NCBI GenBank assembly: GCA_050084515.1
Contig: CM114273.1
Coordinates: 14,322,001 to 14,386,000, forward strand
DNA: 64,000 nt
Reading direction: 5' to 3'
Source: Blasia pusilla
Lineage: Eukaryota; Marchantiophyta; Marchantiopsida; Blasiales
The notes below the pieces were generated by a model, which was given only the letters and a program-made list of their open reading frames with translations, did not search any database and had not been told where the DNA came from. The position numbers were made by a program, and so were the translations under genes. Each line of letters starts with the position of its first letter. The stretch's first letter is position 1. Below are positions 23,492-32,270 of this stretch, one piece after another.

Positions 23492-23847
23492 TGAAATCCG
23501 TGAACGACCTACTGTCATAAAACACATATAGAATCACATACAATCGAGCCAAACCCACTCCACAATGGGAAAATCTAGGTCGAAGCTTGCGGGAACCACC
23601 ATAGCCAAGAGCTCTTCTCACTACCAAGGCTAACTCCCAACGCAACAGGCTCAACTCAAAGAACTAACTATTCTTTGAGTGCACTCTAGACTATATCCTC
23701 CAACCTAAGAGCGGGCCCTACTGGAAAATTCACCCTCAACCGAGTAACCCCCAACCCTGTGTCTCTACCTAGACACTACGGCCCTACATAAGGTATGGCC
23801 TCTACTAGCACACTATACTCTACGACATAATCCGTATGGTCATGACA
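23492..23847 (-). repeat. Element C 5' terminal repeat (A1)
   Basis: In element direction it starts TGTCATGACCATACGG and ends GGATTTCA. It matches A2 at 14221-14583. No B repeat follows it; the leader begins at once. The hairpin seen in A2 is present near 23652-23676 with a mismatch. Confidence 0.85.
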
Positions 23848-25243
23848 CTACGAGATGGACGACCGAGAAAGAGTACCACGTAGGTTTTCAGGTGCAGTAG
23901 GCACGATTGAGTTGCATGATTTCATAGCAGAGTTTAGGAGTTGGTGCAACTCCTAGTGGGCCATGAACTCTAGAGAGTTCAACCCGTTTATAGCATGGAA
24001 CGGTATGTTCCAACATTTAGAGGGGACGCCCATGGACGATTACCATGAGTTCTCTCATAGATATGCACGTGAGATCAAGGCGTGGAAGCTCCACTATGAC
24101 CCACATGATGTGTGATGGACGGAGCCATTCCCAAATGAGGAGGAGGAGTCAAGAGAGGCTACTTCCTCTTCCACTAGTGATGGTTTAGAAGGGGTCACTC
24201 ACAGTGGAGCAGTTGCACCGTCTAGTCGGGTTCGTCCTAGGTTCACCCCTGTGGTTGAGTTCTTTGCTGAGTTGAGGATGAGCTACTAGGGCTTACGGAC
24301 GGAGAAGTTGCGGAGCATCCACGACTTCCTAAGGCGCCCAGGTGAGAGTTTGAGTTGGCTGGTTGATCAACGTCACTCAGGGGATGACAGAGGCTCAGGC
24401 TATCAGTCATGGTACGCGATCCAGGACGGGACCTTGCGAACATGGGTGCGGGAGTGGATGCTTCTTATGAACACCTCCCCTACGTTGAAAGATGTTCTTA
24501 GGACCGCCGAGAACATTGATCGCAACATGGCGGAGGAGAGCGTAGCCACCATGGGTTTTAGGCGAGAGCAGTCACGATTGGCTGCACCACCTGTGCAGCA
24601 ATGTGGACTCCGAGATAGGTCCAATGTGGCACCATGAGCTCAAGGAGGATATCGGGAGGCCGTGCCACAAACACATGCGCCTTCATATGCGGCTCAGCAG
24701 CAGCCGCCTACTATTACTTGTTGGTCATGTGGTGGAGCCCATCATCAGCGCGATTGCACTCGTCAAGGTCATAGACGTATGCCTCAGCATGGAGGAGGAG
24801 ATGGTGCTACACCAGGAGGTTATCAGTGTGACTATTGTCAGAGATATGGTCATACACGCGCCAAGTGTTTCGGTTTACATACTAAGTTACGTCCGGACCG
24901 AGGGCCAGAGAGGGCACCAGAGCGAGTAGCCGGTCTGGGTGGGGCTAGAGGTCGTGCACCAGGTGGTCCTGTTGGGGGTCGAGGAGCTGGAGTTTCCGGA
25001 CAGGATGGTGGAGCTGCCCGTGGAGGAGGTAGAGTCCCACCACCTAGACGCGTCGAGGGAGACGCCGGGCGTGAGGCTAGGATGGCAGCTCAGATACAGC
25101 AGCTACAGGAGCAGATTGCCACTATGGCATTGAGCTTATCAGATGTCGGATCCGTGGCATCGACATCATATGGAGTAGCCAGAGACATGGAGGATCCTGC
25201 TGGATGTGCGAGTTTGCCCAAATGGAGGCCGCTGCAGTTGTGA
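23848..25243 (+). pseudogene. Element A gag, main part with two zinc knuckles
   Basis: This resumes the capsid gene after the nested element. The capsid core carries GTIELHDFIAEFRSW and AWNGMFQHLEGTPMDDYHEF, matching the gag of element C residue for residue in many places. A flexible Ser/Thr linker follows, then a helical segment (EFFAELRMSY and ENIDRNMAEE). Two CCHC knuckles then appear: CWSCGGAHHQRDC near 24718-24756 and CDYCQRYGHTRAKC near 24829-24870. An Arg/Gly-rich and coiled C-terminus ends at 25243. In-frame stops occur (among others TAG near 23953, TGA near 24113, TAG near 24288, TGA at 24635); the last is CGA in element B. Confidence 0.75.
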
Positions 25244-25320
25244 CGCATGGAGCAGCCGCAAAGTGGGACCCACAGTGAGAAGAAGCCAAGAAATAGACTA
25301 GGCTTCTTCAGTCTTTCACG

Positions 25321-26415
25321 TTGTCTGAGGCGATGAGGACCCCATCGATGAGTCATGATCAAAGTTCCTGGAGAGTTGGTGATGTTGTTGGTGTGCAGGC
25401 ACGGAGGGCAATGGGAGAAGCGAGTGCGACAAATCCTATTGTTGATGCTCAGGAGGGGCATGTGTCAAGCACGTTGTTGGGGGTGGCCACCGTTGTATAC
25501 CGCACTCCTTTATTTGTTGCTTCCAATTGTATGACGTTGGGGGGTACGCCCGCCGAGGCTTTTCGGCTGGCCGCTTCACTATGTGAAGGCGGAGTTGGAG
25601 TTCTTGCATCACGTTCAGAGGTGATTGCAGAGGAGGTGATGGACCTACCCTTTGAGCAGATGCTCGGCCCGTCCACGGCAGATTCATGGCTGGCTGCGGC
25701 TGCTAGGATGGCGGAGATGCCCGCTAGACCCGCGATAGAGTGTGCCATGGCTTCTCCTGGTGTTGTGTTACTGGATAACCAAGGAGAGGTCTTCCAGTTG
25801 GTGAGTCTCGGAGGTAGAGCTTTAAATCCGCAGCGCGTCTTGTTGGATTCAGGAGCGCAACCCCTGATGTTGGGGAAAGCATCATTCAGAGGATTGGGCT
25901 TGACGAGAGCCAATGTGGAGCGTTGTCCATTCCAGATACAGACATCCTTGGGTGGAGCAAGTACCACACAATATATTACCCAACATGAGGTCGTGGTGAG
26001 GATTCGCCCAAGACATCCTACAGATGAGTCCGTGGTGCAAGCCAAGGCGATAGTGACTGATGTAGAGTCCTACGACGTCTTGATTGGTGGAGCAGTGTTA
26101 TACCCGATTGGGTTTTCCCTGGATTATTGGGAGGAGTCAGCGTCCTACAGACCAACATGGCATTCAGGTGATGGGCGCCTTAGCTCATTACCCATTCGAT
26201 TCACATGTGCAGTGATCGAGCGATGGTCAAGAGAGGTGGCGACCTTGGTAGCATTTAGCAATGCCATCACTTGGCCTAGTGATTTGATTGAGGGACATGT
26301 CCATACAGAGGATACTCCCGTTCCTAACATTTCTATGGAGAGGAGTGTTATGGTAGCCGCATCATTCCGTGGAGGAGAGGTACCGTTGTGGGGCTCGACT
26401 GAGGAGCTTCGATGA
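25321..26415 (+). CDS. Element A protease region, open frame of 364 codons
   Basis: A retroviral-type aspartic protease lies in the second half. The catalytic motif is LLDSGAQPLMLGKAS (Asp near 25847), and the flap/C-terminal hydrophobic motif is YDVLIGGAVLYPIGF near 26070-26115. The N-terminal ~170 residues are a linker without recognised domain. The catalytic Asp-Ser-Gly is intact here, but Gly is changed to Arg in element C. The frame ends just before the methyltransferase, which follows in another frame. In element C the two lie in one frame, so they were originally fused and A has acquired a frameshift near 26415-26440. Confidence 0.75.
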   Translation: MSEAMRTPSMSHDQSSWRVGDVVGVQARRAMGEASATNPIVDAQEGHVSSTLLGVATVVYRTPLFVASNCMTLGGTPAEAFRLAASLCEGGVGVLASRSEVIAEEVMDLPFEQMLGPSTADSWLAAAARMAEMPARPAIECAMASPGVVLLDNQGEVFQLVSLGGRALNPQRVLLDSGAQPLMLGKASFRGLGLTRANVERCPFQIQTSLGGASTTQYITQHEVVVRIRPRHPTDESVVQAKAIVTDVESYDVLIGGAVLYPIGFSLDYWEESASYRPTWHSGDGRLSSLPIRFTCAVIERWSREVATLVAFSNAITWPSDLIEGHVHTEDTPVPNISMERSVMVAASFRGGEVPLWGSTEELR

Positions 26416-26441
26416 TTGGCAGATGAGCACCTGCAGACCGC

Positions 26442-27775
26442 GTGGAGCAAGGCGTTTGCACGGAGCGTGATGGGTCTGAGGAACCCAAGGTAGCAGGGAG
26501 TGCTACGATGACACCCTTGAATACCACACCCATTGTGTGGTGTATCCCAGAGGAGGGTATTCGAGTGTTAGATCTCTTTGGAGGGATTAGCACCGGGTTA
26601 GTTGTTGTTTTGCAAGCAGGAGTGCGAGTGCAACAGTACCTGCATGTGGAGAGTGATGATGTTGCGAGGCGCGTCTCACTACGATATGTGGCTCAGTTAC
26701 ACCTACGTTTTCCCGACTTATTGTCTGCGTCCGCGGTACAGGGATAGCAAAGTTCCCTACTGAGGGATATTTCGTTACTGGGGGCGCAGGACTTAGAGCG
26801 GGTAGACACCATTGATTTGGTCATTGCCAGTTGGCCATGTCACATCCAATTGAGTGCTGGACAAGGGACGGGGTTGGCAGACACTCGGTCCAGGTTGTTT
26901 TGGAAAATATTGAGGGTCTTACGGTAGTTGCAGGAGCACCACTCTCGTTCTCCAGCCTATATTCTGGAGAGTGTGCCGATCTTAGGAGACTCCCGGTCAC
27001 TGGTGGTGACGAGTGCTCATCAAGTGCATGCTTGGATTGGCCCACTAGTGTTCCAGGATGTGGCGAGTGTAGGTTCTAGAGCCCATCGCCCGCGTCTATG
27101 GTGGACCAACTTGGTGCTCCATGCAATGTTACGAAGGGTGTATGCGGGAGTGGATTGCCCCTCCCATTTGTTAGTGGATTCCATTCTGGATCCTAGTCGT
27201 TGATCATAGGCAGTGAGGTACAATGATCGACCACCGTTGACTGTGGTCAACAGGGTAGGCAGGCCACGGGTAGCCTTGCCTACGTTTGTGAGTTTTTCCG
27301 CTTCCTATGCATACAAGGAGGCCGGTCTTGGCTTGGTTTGGGATGACCACGTTCAGCGGTCGGTGGAGCCCAACTTCGACGAGAGAGAGCGAGCGATGGG
27401 ATTTCCCACGGTAGTGACGGCAGTACCATCATGGCATCATCACGACGCCATGTCTTGGGTCAGGCGATGGACCCGAACTGCTTGACATGGATCCTCAACT
27501 TGGAAGTGGCTAAGCAGCGTCGTATGAGATCGCAACAGATCACAGCGGTTGCGTTGGTGAGCCCCATGCCTATCGAGACGGTGGAGGCAATGCTTGGGGG
27601 CGAAATCCGAGGAGATCTACACATGAGGGGAGATCAAGAGAGATATCCTTCGACTTCTTGGGATGTTTTGCTGGTACGCCAAGAGATGATAGCCACAACA
27701 TCGAGTATGGTTCCGGGCACTGCACGTGAAGGAGATCAGTTGGCTGCAAGAGAGCCGCCAAGTGTTGTTATTTGA
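26442..27775 (+). pseudogene. Element A C5 cytosine DNA methyltransferase domain (DNMT3-like)
   Basis: Canonical C5-methyltransferase motifs appear in unrearranged order. Motif I is VLDLFGGISTGL (from 26565). An acidic strand, YLHVESDD, follows. Motif IV is DLVIASWPCH, with the catalytic Cys codon at 26838-26840. A GTGLADTRSRLFW segment comes next. Motif VI reads ILESVPILGD, with Ser in place of the usual Asn. Motif VIII is GSRAHRPRLWWTNL, motif IX VEPNFDERERAMGFPT, and motif X SRRHVLGQAMDPNCL. The DLF-GI-TGL, HRxR and W-NL patterns resemble DNMT3 more than CMT or MET1, from memory of those families. Frame 3 is broken by stops at 26745 and near 26919 and 27200, and a frameshift near 27430 moves the end into frame 2. 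That frame 2 continues into the RT region, placing the domain inside Pol. Confidence 0.85.
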
Positions 27776-28138
27776 GACGAGGTTGCACCATAGCAACCAT
27801 CAATACCCGCGCCGGAGAGTCCTACTTTAGTCACGATAGAGACTTGGGAGCCAGATATGGGCCCTAAGTTGACAAAAGGACAGCGGCGTCGGATACATCA
27901 GTTCCTCGGGAGTTATAGGAGCTGCTTTGCATTTAACATGAAGGATTAGGGTATGCTGAAGGGAGCGGGGATCCGCATTGAGTTGTCGAGTGATACGCCG
28001 ATCTTTCGACGACCCTGCAGATACAGTGATATGAAGAGGGCTATGTTGTTGCAGGGGTATGATTTTCAGGTGGTACATAGATCTGGGACGCTCAACCAAG
28101 ATGCAGATGGGTTGAGTCGTAACCCATGCCCGAGTTAG
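27776..28138 (+). pseudogene. Element A RT/RNase H remnant with a large internal deletion
   Basis: After the methyltransferase the frame carries the short pre-RT region (WEPDMGPKL, then GIRIELSSDTPIFRRPCRYSDM). It then jumps straight to the last part of RNase H (LLQGYDFQVVHRSG and NQDADGLSRNPC). Compared with element C, the RT fingers, palm with YIDD, thumb and most of RNase H are absent, a loss of over 1 kb at about 28033. Element A therefore cannot supply reverse transcriptase. Confidence 0.75.
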
Positions 28139-28197
28139 CGAGATGCGACTGTAGGTCGATGGCATGGAGAAAGTGATGAGGAGTCAGTGCCAAGATC

Positions 28198-28263
28198 ACT
28201 AGACATCGCCATCGAAGTCTTGGAGTACGAAGGTACTCCAAGACTTCGATGGCGATGTCTAGT
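28198..28263. repeat. Perfect 31-bp inverted repeat with 4-nt loop
   Basis: The left arm (28198-28228) starts ACTAGACATCGCC, the loop is GAAG (28229-28232), and the right arm (28233-28263) ends GGCGATGTCTAGT. All 31 pairs match. Element B has ordinary coding sequence here. Part of the arm matches the nearby GTCTTGGAGTACCTTCGTAC at 28334, so the hairpin looks like templated filler made during repair. Confidence 0.9.
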
Positions 28264-29264
28264 GGAGAGTCCTTGGACCCCGAGGCCAGTGAAGAGACGA
28301 CAAGTGGCCGAGATATTCATGATGATGGAGTAGTCTTGGAGTACCTTCGTACTGGCAGCGTTGCGAGCACTGTGGATGCTAGAGAGCGGGATTGGATCCT
28401 ACAGTGGGCCAGACGGTTCCAATGGGAGGGGACACATGTTTTGAGGGTTTGGGAGGATGGTAGAGTACGCATAGTGCCACATCCAATGCAGAGAGCACGA
28501 CTAGTGCAGCATGCCCACGAGGAGTTGGGTCACTTTGGGGTGAAGCGGACGTACAACTTGCTCCAGATTTAGTATTGGTGGCGAGGCATGCAATCTGAAG
28601 TTCAGCAGGTTTTTGTCAGGTGCATAGTGTGTGATCGGGTCTGAGCATCGTTCAATGCTCCGACTCCACAGTTGCATCCATTACCAATCATGGGCTTAGG
28701 GTATAGATGGAGTTTGGATTTTGCAGGACCTTTGCCTTTGACGGAGGGTCACAGTCATTATGTGTTGGTAATGGTCGAGCACTTCTCGGAGTGGATCGAG
28801 TTGGTTGCATTTCCTGACAAAGTGAGTGAGGGAGTAGCTTATGCCTTCCTTGACAGAGTGTTGAGTCATATGGCGCACCAGCTGAGGTGTTGACAGACTA
28901 GGGTTCGGAGTTTTGCGGTGAGTTCCAGGCCTTGTGTGATCAAGGGCTGATCGATCACCGCACGACTTCGCCATATCATCCTGAGGCGGATGGATTAGCG
29001 GAGAGAGTTGTGCAGACAGTGAAGAGGGGTTTATTCAAGTATGGCTTGCAAAGAGGTCACCTAAGAGATTGGGGCCTCTAGTTTCCGTGGTTGGCGATGG
29101 GATACAGATTCAGCAGGCACGCATCCTTAGCGTCTTTTTCACCGTACTTGCTACTTTATGGCCGAGAGCCAGATTTACCTGCTGCCATTCGTCGAGGTGT
29201 TGGTGAGGTGTTGGACCTTGATGATCCAGATGTATGGATGCGAGCATGTTCTCGGAGGGCTTAG
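28249..29264 (+). pseudogene. Element A integrase (zinc-binding and DDE core)
   Basis: The HHCC domain is visible (HAHEELGHFGVKRTY, then CIVCDRV). The catalytic core follows with the first Asp in WSLDFAGPL, the second Asp in the LTD*GSEF region, and the Glu in HPEADGLAERVVQ. Stops lie near 28569 and 28641. A frameshift near 28870 changes frame, and TAG replaces the residue after the second Asp. The C-terminal part keeps SLASFSPYLLLYGREPDLP, typical of Ty3/gypsy integrases. The DDE triad shows that integration of this family uses a classical integrase, which matters for the odd terminal repeats. Confidence 0.75.
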
Positions 29265-29278
29265 TTTTTTCGGAGAGT

Positions 29279-29748
29279 GATGCATGGCATTCGAGAACTT
29301 GGCGATTGCGTAGCATCGCGATACGTTGAGGTATGCGACTATTCAGGGTGGTGGTTATCGACCAACTATTTGGAGGTTTCATCAGGGAGATTATGTCTAC
29401 TTGCAGCAGATGGCACCGACGACGTTGGATGTGACTGTAGGGCGCACTATCCTGAGAGTGTGTGACGTTTTGCCATCCAGTGTTCTCTTGCTGGAGGGAC
29501 GCGATGGTATGATATGGAAGGACCGTGTGCGTAATTGTGCGCCATATCACCTTCCTAACATTGATGGTACAGTAGATCCAAGCTTTGCAGTACTTCATAC
29601 AGGTTTGCGTTGTATGTTGTGTGGTTATGCTCGTGGTGCGGCCACGATGCTAGTCTGTGATGGATGTTCGAGAGGTTGGCATATGGCATGTCTAATGCCA
29701 CCTCTCACTAGGGTTCCTCGGGGAGGATGGATATGTCCCTGATGTACA
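29279..29748 (+). pseudogene. Element A integrase tail plus PHD finger
   Basis: The integrase C-terminal (GPY/F-like) part has RFHQGDYVYLQQ, TILRVCDVLPSSVLLLEG and NCAPYHLPN. A C4HC3 PHD finger follows: CMLC, then CDGCSRGWHMAC, then GGWICP. TGA at 29740-29742 removes the last Cys, where element C has CPRC, a CGA-to-TGA change. PHD fingers read histone H3 tails, so the domain may direct integration to a chromatin state, as chromodomains do in chromoviruses. That role is inference. Confidence 0.8.
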
Positions 29749-29928
29749 TAGAGGAGATACTAGGTAGGTTTCGATTCTGACTTTTTTCTGTGACATGGAT
29801 GACATAAAGGCGACTAACAATGGGGCCATATGAGCACCCAGCCTTTGTGCTCTTAGCGCCCTAGAGATGTATGTCGTGGTGGATAGGGATAGATGGCCAT
29901 CTAGAAATAGAGGGATCTAACCACTAGC

Positions 29929-29939
29929 TAGGGGGGCGA
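29929..29939 (+). promoter_or_regulatory. Element A polypurine tract
   Basis: TAGGGGGGCGA lies immediately before B1. The same tract precedes B1 in element B (51035-51046, reverse) and in element C (14692-14702, reverse). It is the expected plus-strand primer for reverse transcription, and it places the start of the 3' repeat block at B1. Confidence 0.8.
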
Positions 29940-30066
29940 TTGGAGATATTTTGGTACTTCTCGCTTCTATGTATGGATGCCATGAGTTAGCATGGGATCG
30001 TGGGTGTTTGTGTGTGTGTTCGATCACAACAATGTATGTTGTGTAGCAATGTGTATGCGCAGGACA
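29940..30066 (+). repeat. Element A 3' repeat B1
   Basis: Starts TTGGAGATATTTTGGTACTT right after the polypurine tract and ends GCGCAGGACA. It is nearly the same as B2 (30571-30705) and has no counterpart at the 5' end of the element. It contains a GT-rich run. Confidence 0.85.
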
Positions 30067-30570
30067 ATTATCACGACTGCTATGATAGATCGATGGGATC
30101 TAGCAAAGTATCTTCACAAGTAGTGAAGGACAAGCCCAAGAGGTCGAGGATGACCTGTTGAGGCCCCATGAAACCTGAGAGAGTAGGTTTTCCCTTCGTT
30201 TCCGCTCATTTGCAGCCATATAGAGAAACTTACTATTTCAGGGATTATCTATGGTAGGGATAGTTGACTTTCCACTTTGGGAAGTGGCCCTTGACCCGCT
30301 ACAGCAGGTTAAGATCCAAGGAGGTGACCTGCGAACATAGGTTACTGTTGAGAGGGTTTGGGAGAGGGAAGGGGATATACCTCCAAGAGAGAGAGCTTGA
30401 GAGCTCATTCTCTCTTTGTTGAACCTCTTGGCATAAGGCGGCGGAGCTATGGTCCCTTGCCTTGTGAGTGTAACCCAAGCCTCTCATTAGGAGAGTGGGT
30501 TTGGTTTGACATGAGAGAGAGTGCACACTTTTGAGAGATATGGTGTAGAGAGAGATTGGATCTTACTTTA
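30067..30570 (+). repeat. Element A 3' repeat A2
   Basis: Homologous to A1 over its length, from TCACGACTGC to GGATCTTACTTTA. It carries a block near 30222-30285 that A1 lacks. It is flanked on both sides by B. Confidence 0.85.
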
Positions 30571-30705
30571 TTGGAGATATTTTGGTACTTCTCGCCTCTA
30601 TGTATGGATTCCATGAGTTAGCATGGGATTGTGGATGTTTGTGTGTGTGTGTGTGTGTTCGATGACAACGATGTATGTTGTGTAGCGATATGTATGCGCA
30701 TGACA
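30571..30705 (+). repeat. Element A 3' terminal repeat B2
   Basis: Second copy of B, ending GCGCATGACA directly against the AACTT target duplication (30706-30710). It contains a perfect GT run near 30640-30657. Confidence 0.85.
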
Positions 30706-31919
30706 AACTTCCCTCTTTTAAATGTTACAAATAATGAGACAACCACATGTTCCTTTTGTACGTTGGTATGCGAACATTATAGACTTGCCTTATTTCCTTT
30801 CCATGAGAGGTAATATGGCATATCGTATTCTCACTTTGGAGAAAACTACTAGTTGGGAAATAAGAATCATGGGAGCACGAGAGAGGGGGTAGGGAGCGAA
30901 AAATTGGGGCCGACGCGAAATTGGTAGGTGGCCACTAAGTCATTTCTTTCATAAGAGACTTTCCTCACATAGTAGACTACAACTCAAATCCCCTCCTTCC
31001 TTCCTCATTTGAAGTATAGAGATGACACGTGACATGCACGAGATATTATAAATTAGAATTCCTTTTACTTTATAGTTTTACTTATTAAGTATGTTTTCTT
31101 ATAATCCAAAGATTATGTATCTCTTGATTTAAAATTTCCCAAATTTCATGTATTAAACATTAGCAAATATCAATGAATTTTAAATCAAGAAGATATCATC
31201 TAATAATACTAATAATATAGATTAACCTATGAATTGTTCGATTGATAATTAGCCAGATGTAATTTGGTGATTTACATTATTTAAAAATATGAAATCTCAC
31301 ATTATCTTTAAGTATAAACTTAATTTTTGTTAGAAGAAAATTTCCTAATACAGTATTCCTCCCTTCGTCAAATACTTGCAATTAATGGTAGACTAAGTAA
31401 AAATGTGTATCTCATCATTGGGTAGAAAATCCTAACAAAATTGATTGAAAAAGTAGTATGATATTTTTGCGATAATTAAAAAGTTTTAAAATTATCCTTA
31501 ACTTGAAAATTTTGAAAGAAAGGGAGTTTAAGAGATGAAACCTCATAGCTTCGAAAAAGGACATGTATCATATTATGAAATTCATAATTATAGTTGATTA
31601 TCTTTTCTTAAGAATATTGATAAATGGAAGAAGTGGAATTGTGTATGAGAAGAATCTCTTTAAGAAAATTAAGGTTTATTTTTAAGAGGAAATGTAAGAT
31701 GTTATATCACCTCTTATGGAAAAGAAATGACTTAGATAAAAGTCTCAATTACATGTGACTATGTATAACAATAATACTTGTGATGTTGTACGTATGTACT
31801 TCGATACAGAACATACATCATTATCATTAATTAAACATACAAAATTAAAAATTAAAAACTGAAGCATAAAATGTAAACATGGAAGTGAGTAACGACCAAA
31901 TACCTACAATAAAATAGAA

Positions 31920-32270
31920 GTATGTCTTACACACAGAACTCTCTCTCTCTCTCTCATCCACTTTTATGGTGAAAGGATGGGGTTACTCCCAACGCAAAGT
32001 GCACCATTACTTCTCAGCCTCATACAAAGGAGGTTCAGAAAAGAGAGTGAGCTTCCAAACTCTTTCTCTTTGATGTATATCCTCTCTCTAGTGACCTATA
32101 CACGCATGTCATCTTCTTGATCCTAAAACTAGAATAGTCGGTAAAGGGGAACTTTCTACAATTAAAAGGAAATTCTTCAGTAATAAATAAACTACCTAAA
32201 ATAGGCTCCAAATAGGCCCAAACCAAGGTAAAATCTACTTTTGCAAGTTACTATATTCTTCAGCATATCA
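31920..32270 (-). repeat. Relic solo A repeat of the gypsy family
   Basis: A CT run (31936-31953), then the order of features seen in the reversed A repeats of element B: GTTACTCCCAACGC, CAAAGGAGGTTCAG, AAGAGAGTGAGCTTCC, CTCTTTCTCTTTGATGTATA, AGTGACCTATACACGCATGTC, and AATAGGCTCCAAATAGGCCC. Identity is low but collinear with 50480-50820. No internal element sequence adjoins it, so it may be a solo repeat. Confidence 0.5.

Larger units (their letters stand above)
14115..23847 (-). mobile_element. Ty3/gypsy element C, nested in element A, best-preserved copy
   Basis: Minus-strand element interrupting gag of A between SGPTSWAY and EMDDRER. Order in its own direction: A1 (23847-23492), leader, gag, protease-methyltransferase, RT, RNase H, integrase, PHD finger, polypurine tract, B1, A2, B2 (ending 14115). 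It is a different subfamily from A and B: the terminal repeats are unrelated in most of their sequence, but domain order and repeat layout are the same. The ends read TGTCATGACC at 5' and GCACGACA at 3', a TG...CA pair. A clean target duplication is not visible. The copy has several stops, two or more frameshifts and a deletion in the methyltransferase active site. Confidence 0.85.
11848..30705 (+). mobile_element. Ty3/gypsy element A carrying a DNA methyltransferase and a PHD finger
   Basis: Bounded by a 5-bp target duplication AACTT (11843-11847 and 30706-30710). Order on the plus strand: repeat A1, long leader, gag, protease, C5 methyltransferase, RT remnant, integrase, PHD finger, polypurine tract, then repeats B1-A2-B2. 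Element C is nested inside gag. Without C the element is about 9.1 kb. RT and most of RNase H are deleted, and stops and frameshifts run throughout, so the copy cannot encode its own Pol. A1 and A2 differ clearly by eye (roughly 10-15%), so the insertion is old. The terminal organisation is not that of ordinary LTRs: the 5' repeat lacks B, while the 3' end has B twice. Confidence 0.85.

Noticed and set aside
14115-23847. A clear 5-bp target duplication for element C
   Set aside because: Left flank GCGTA and right flank CTACG (or shifted variants) do not match well enough. Only the precise interruption of gag supports the boundaries.
11848-30705. Element A as a tyrosine-recombinase (DIRS/Ngaro) element because of its split repeats
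   Set aside because: The encoded recombinase is a classical HHCC/DDE integrase, the target duplication is 5 bp, and RT/RNase H are Ty3/gypsy type.
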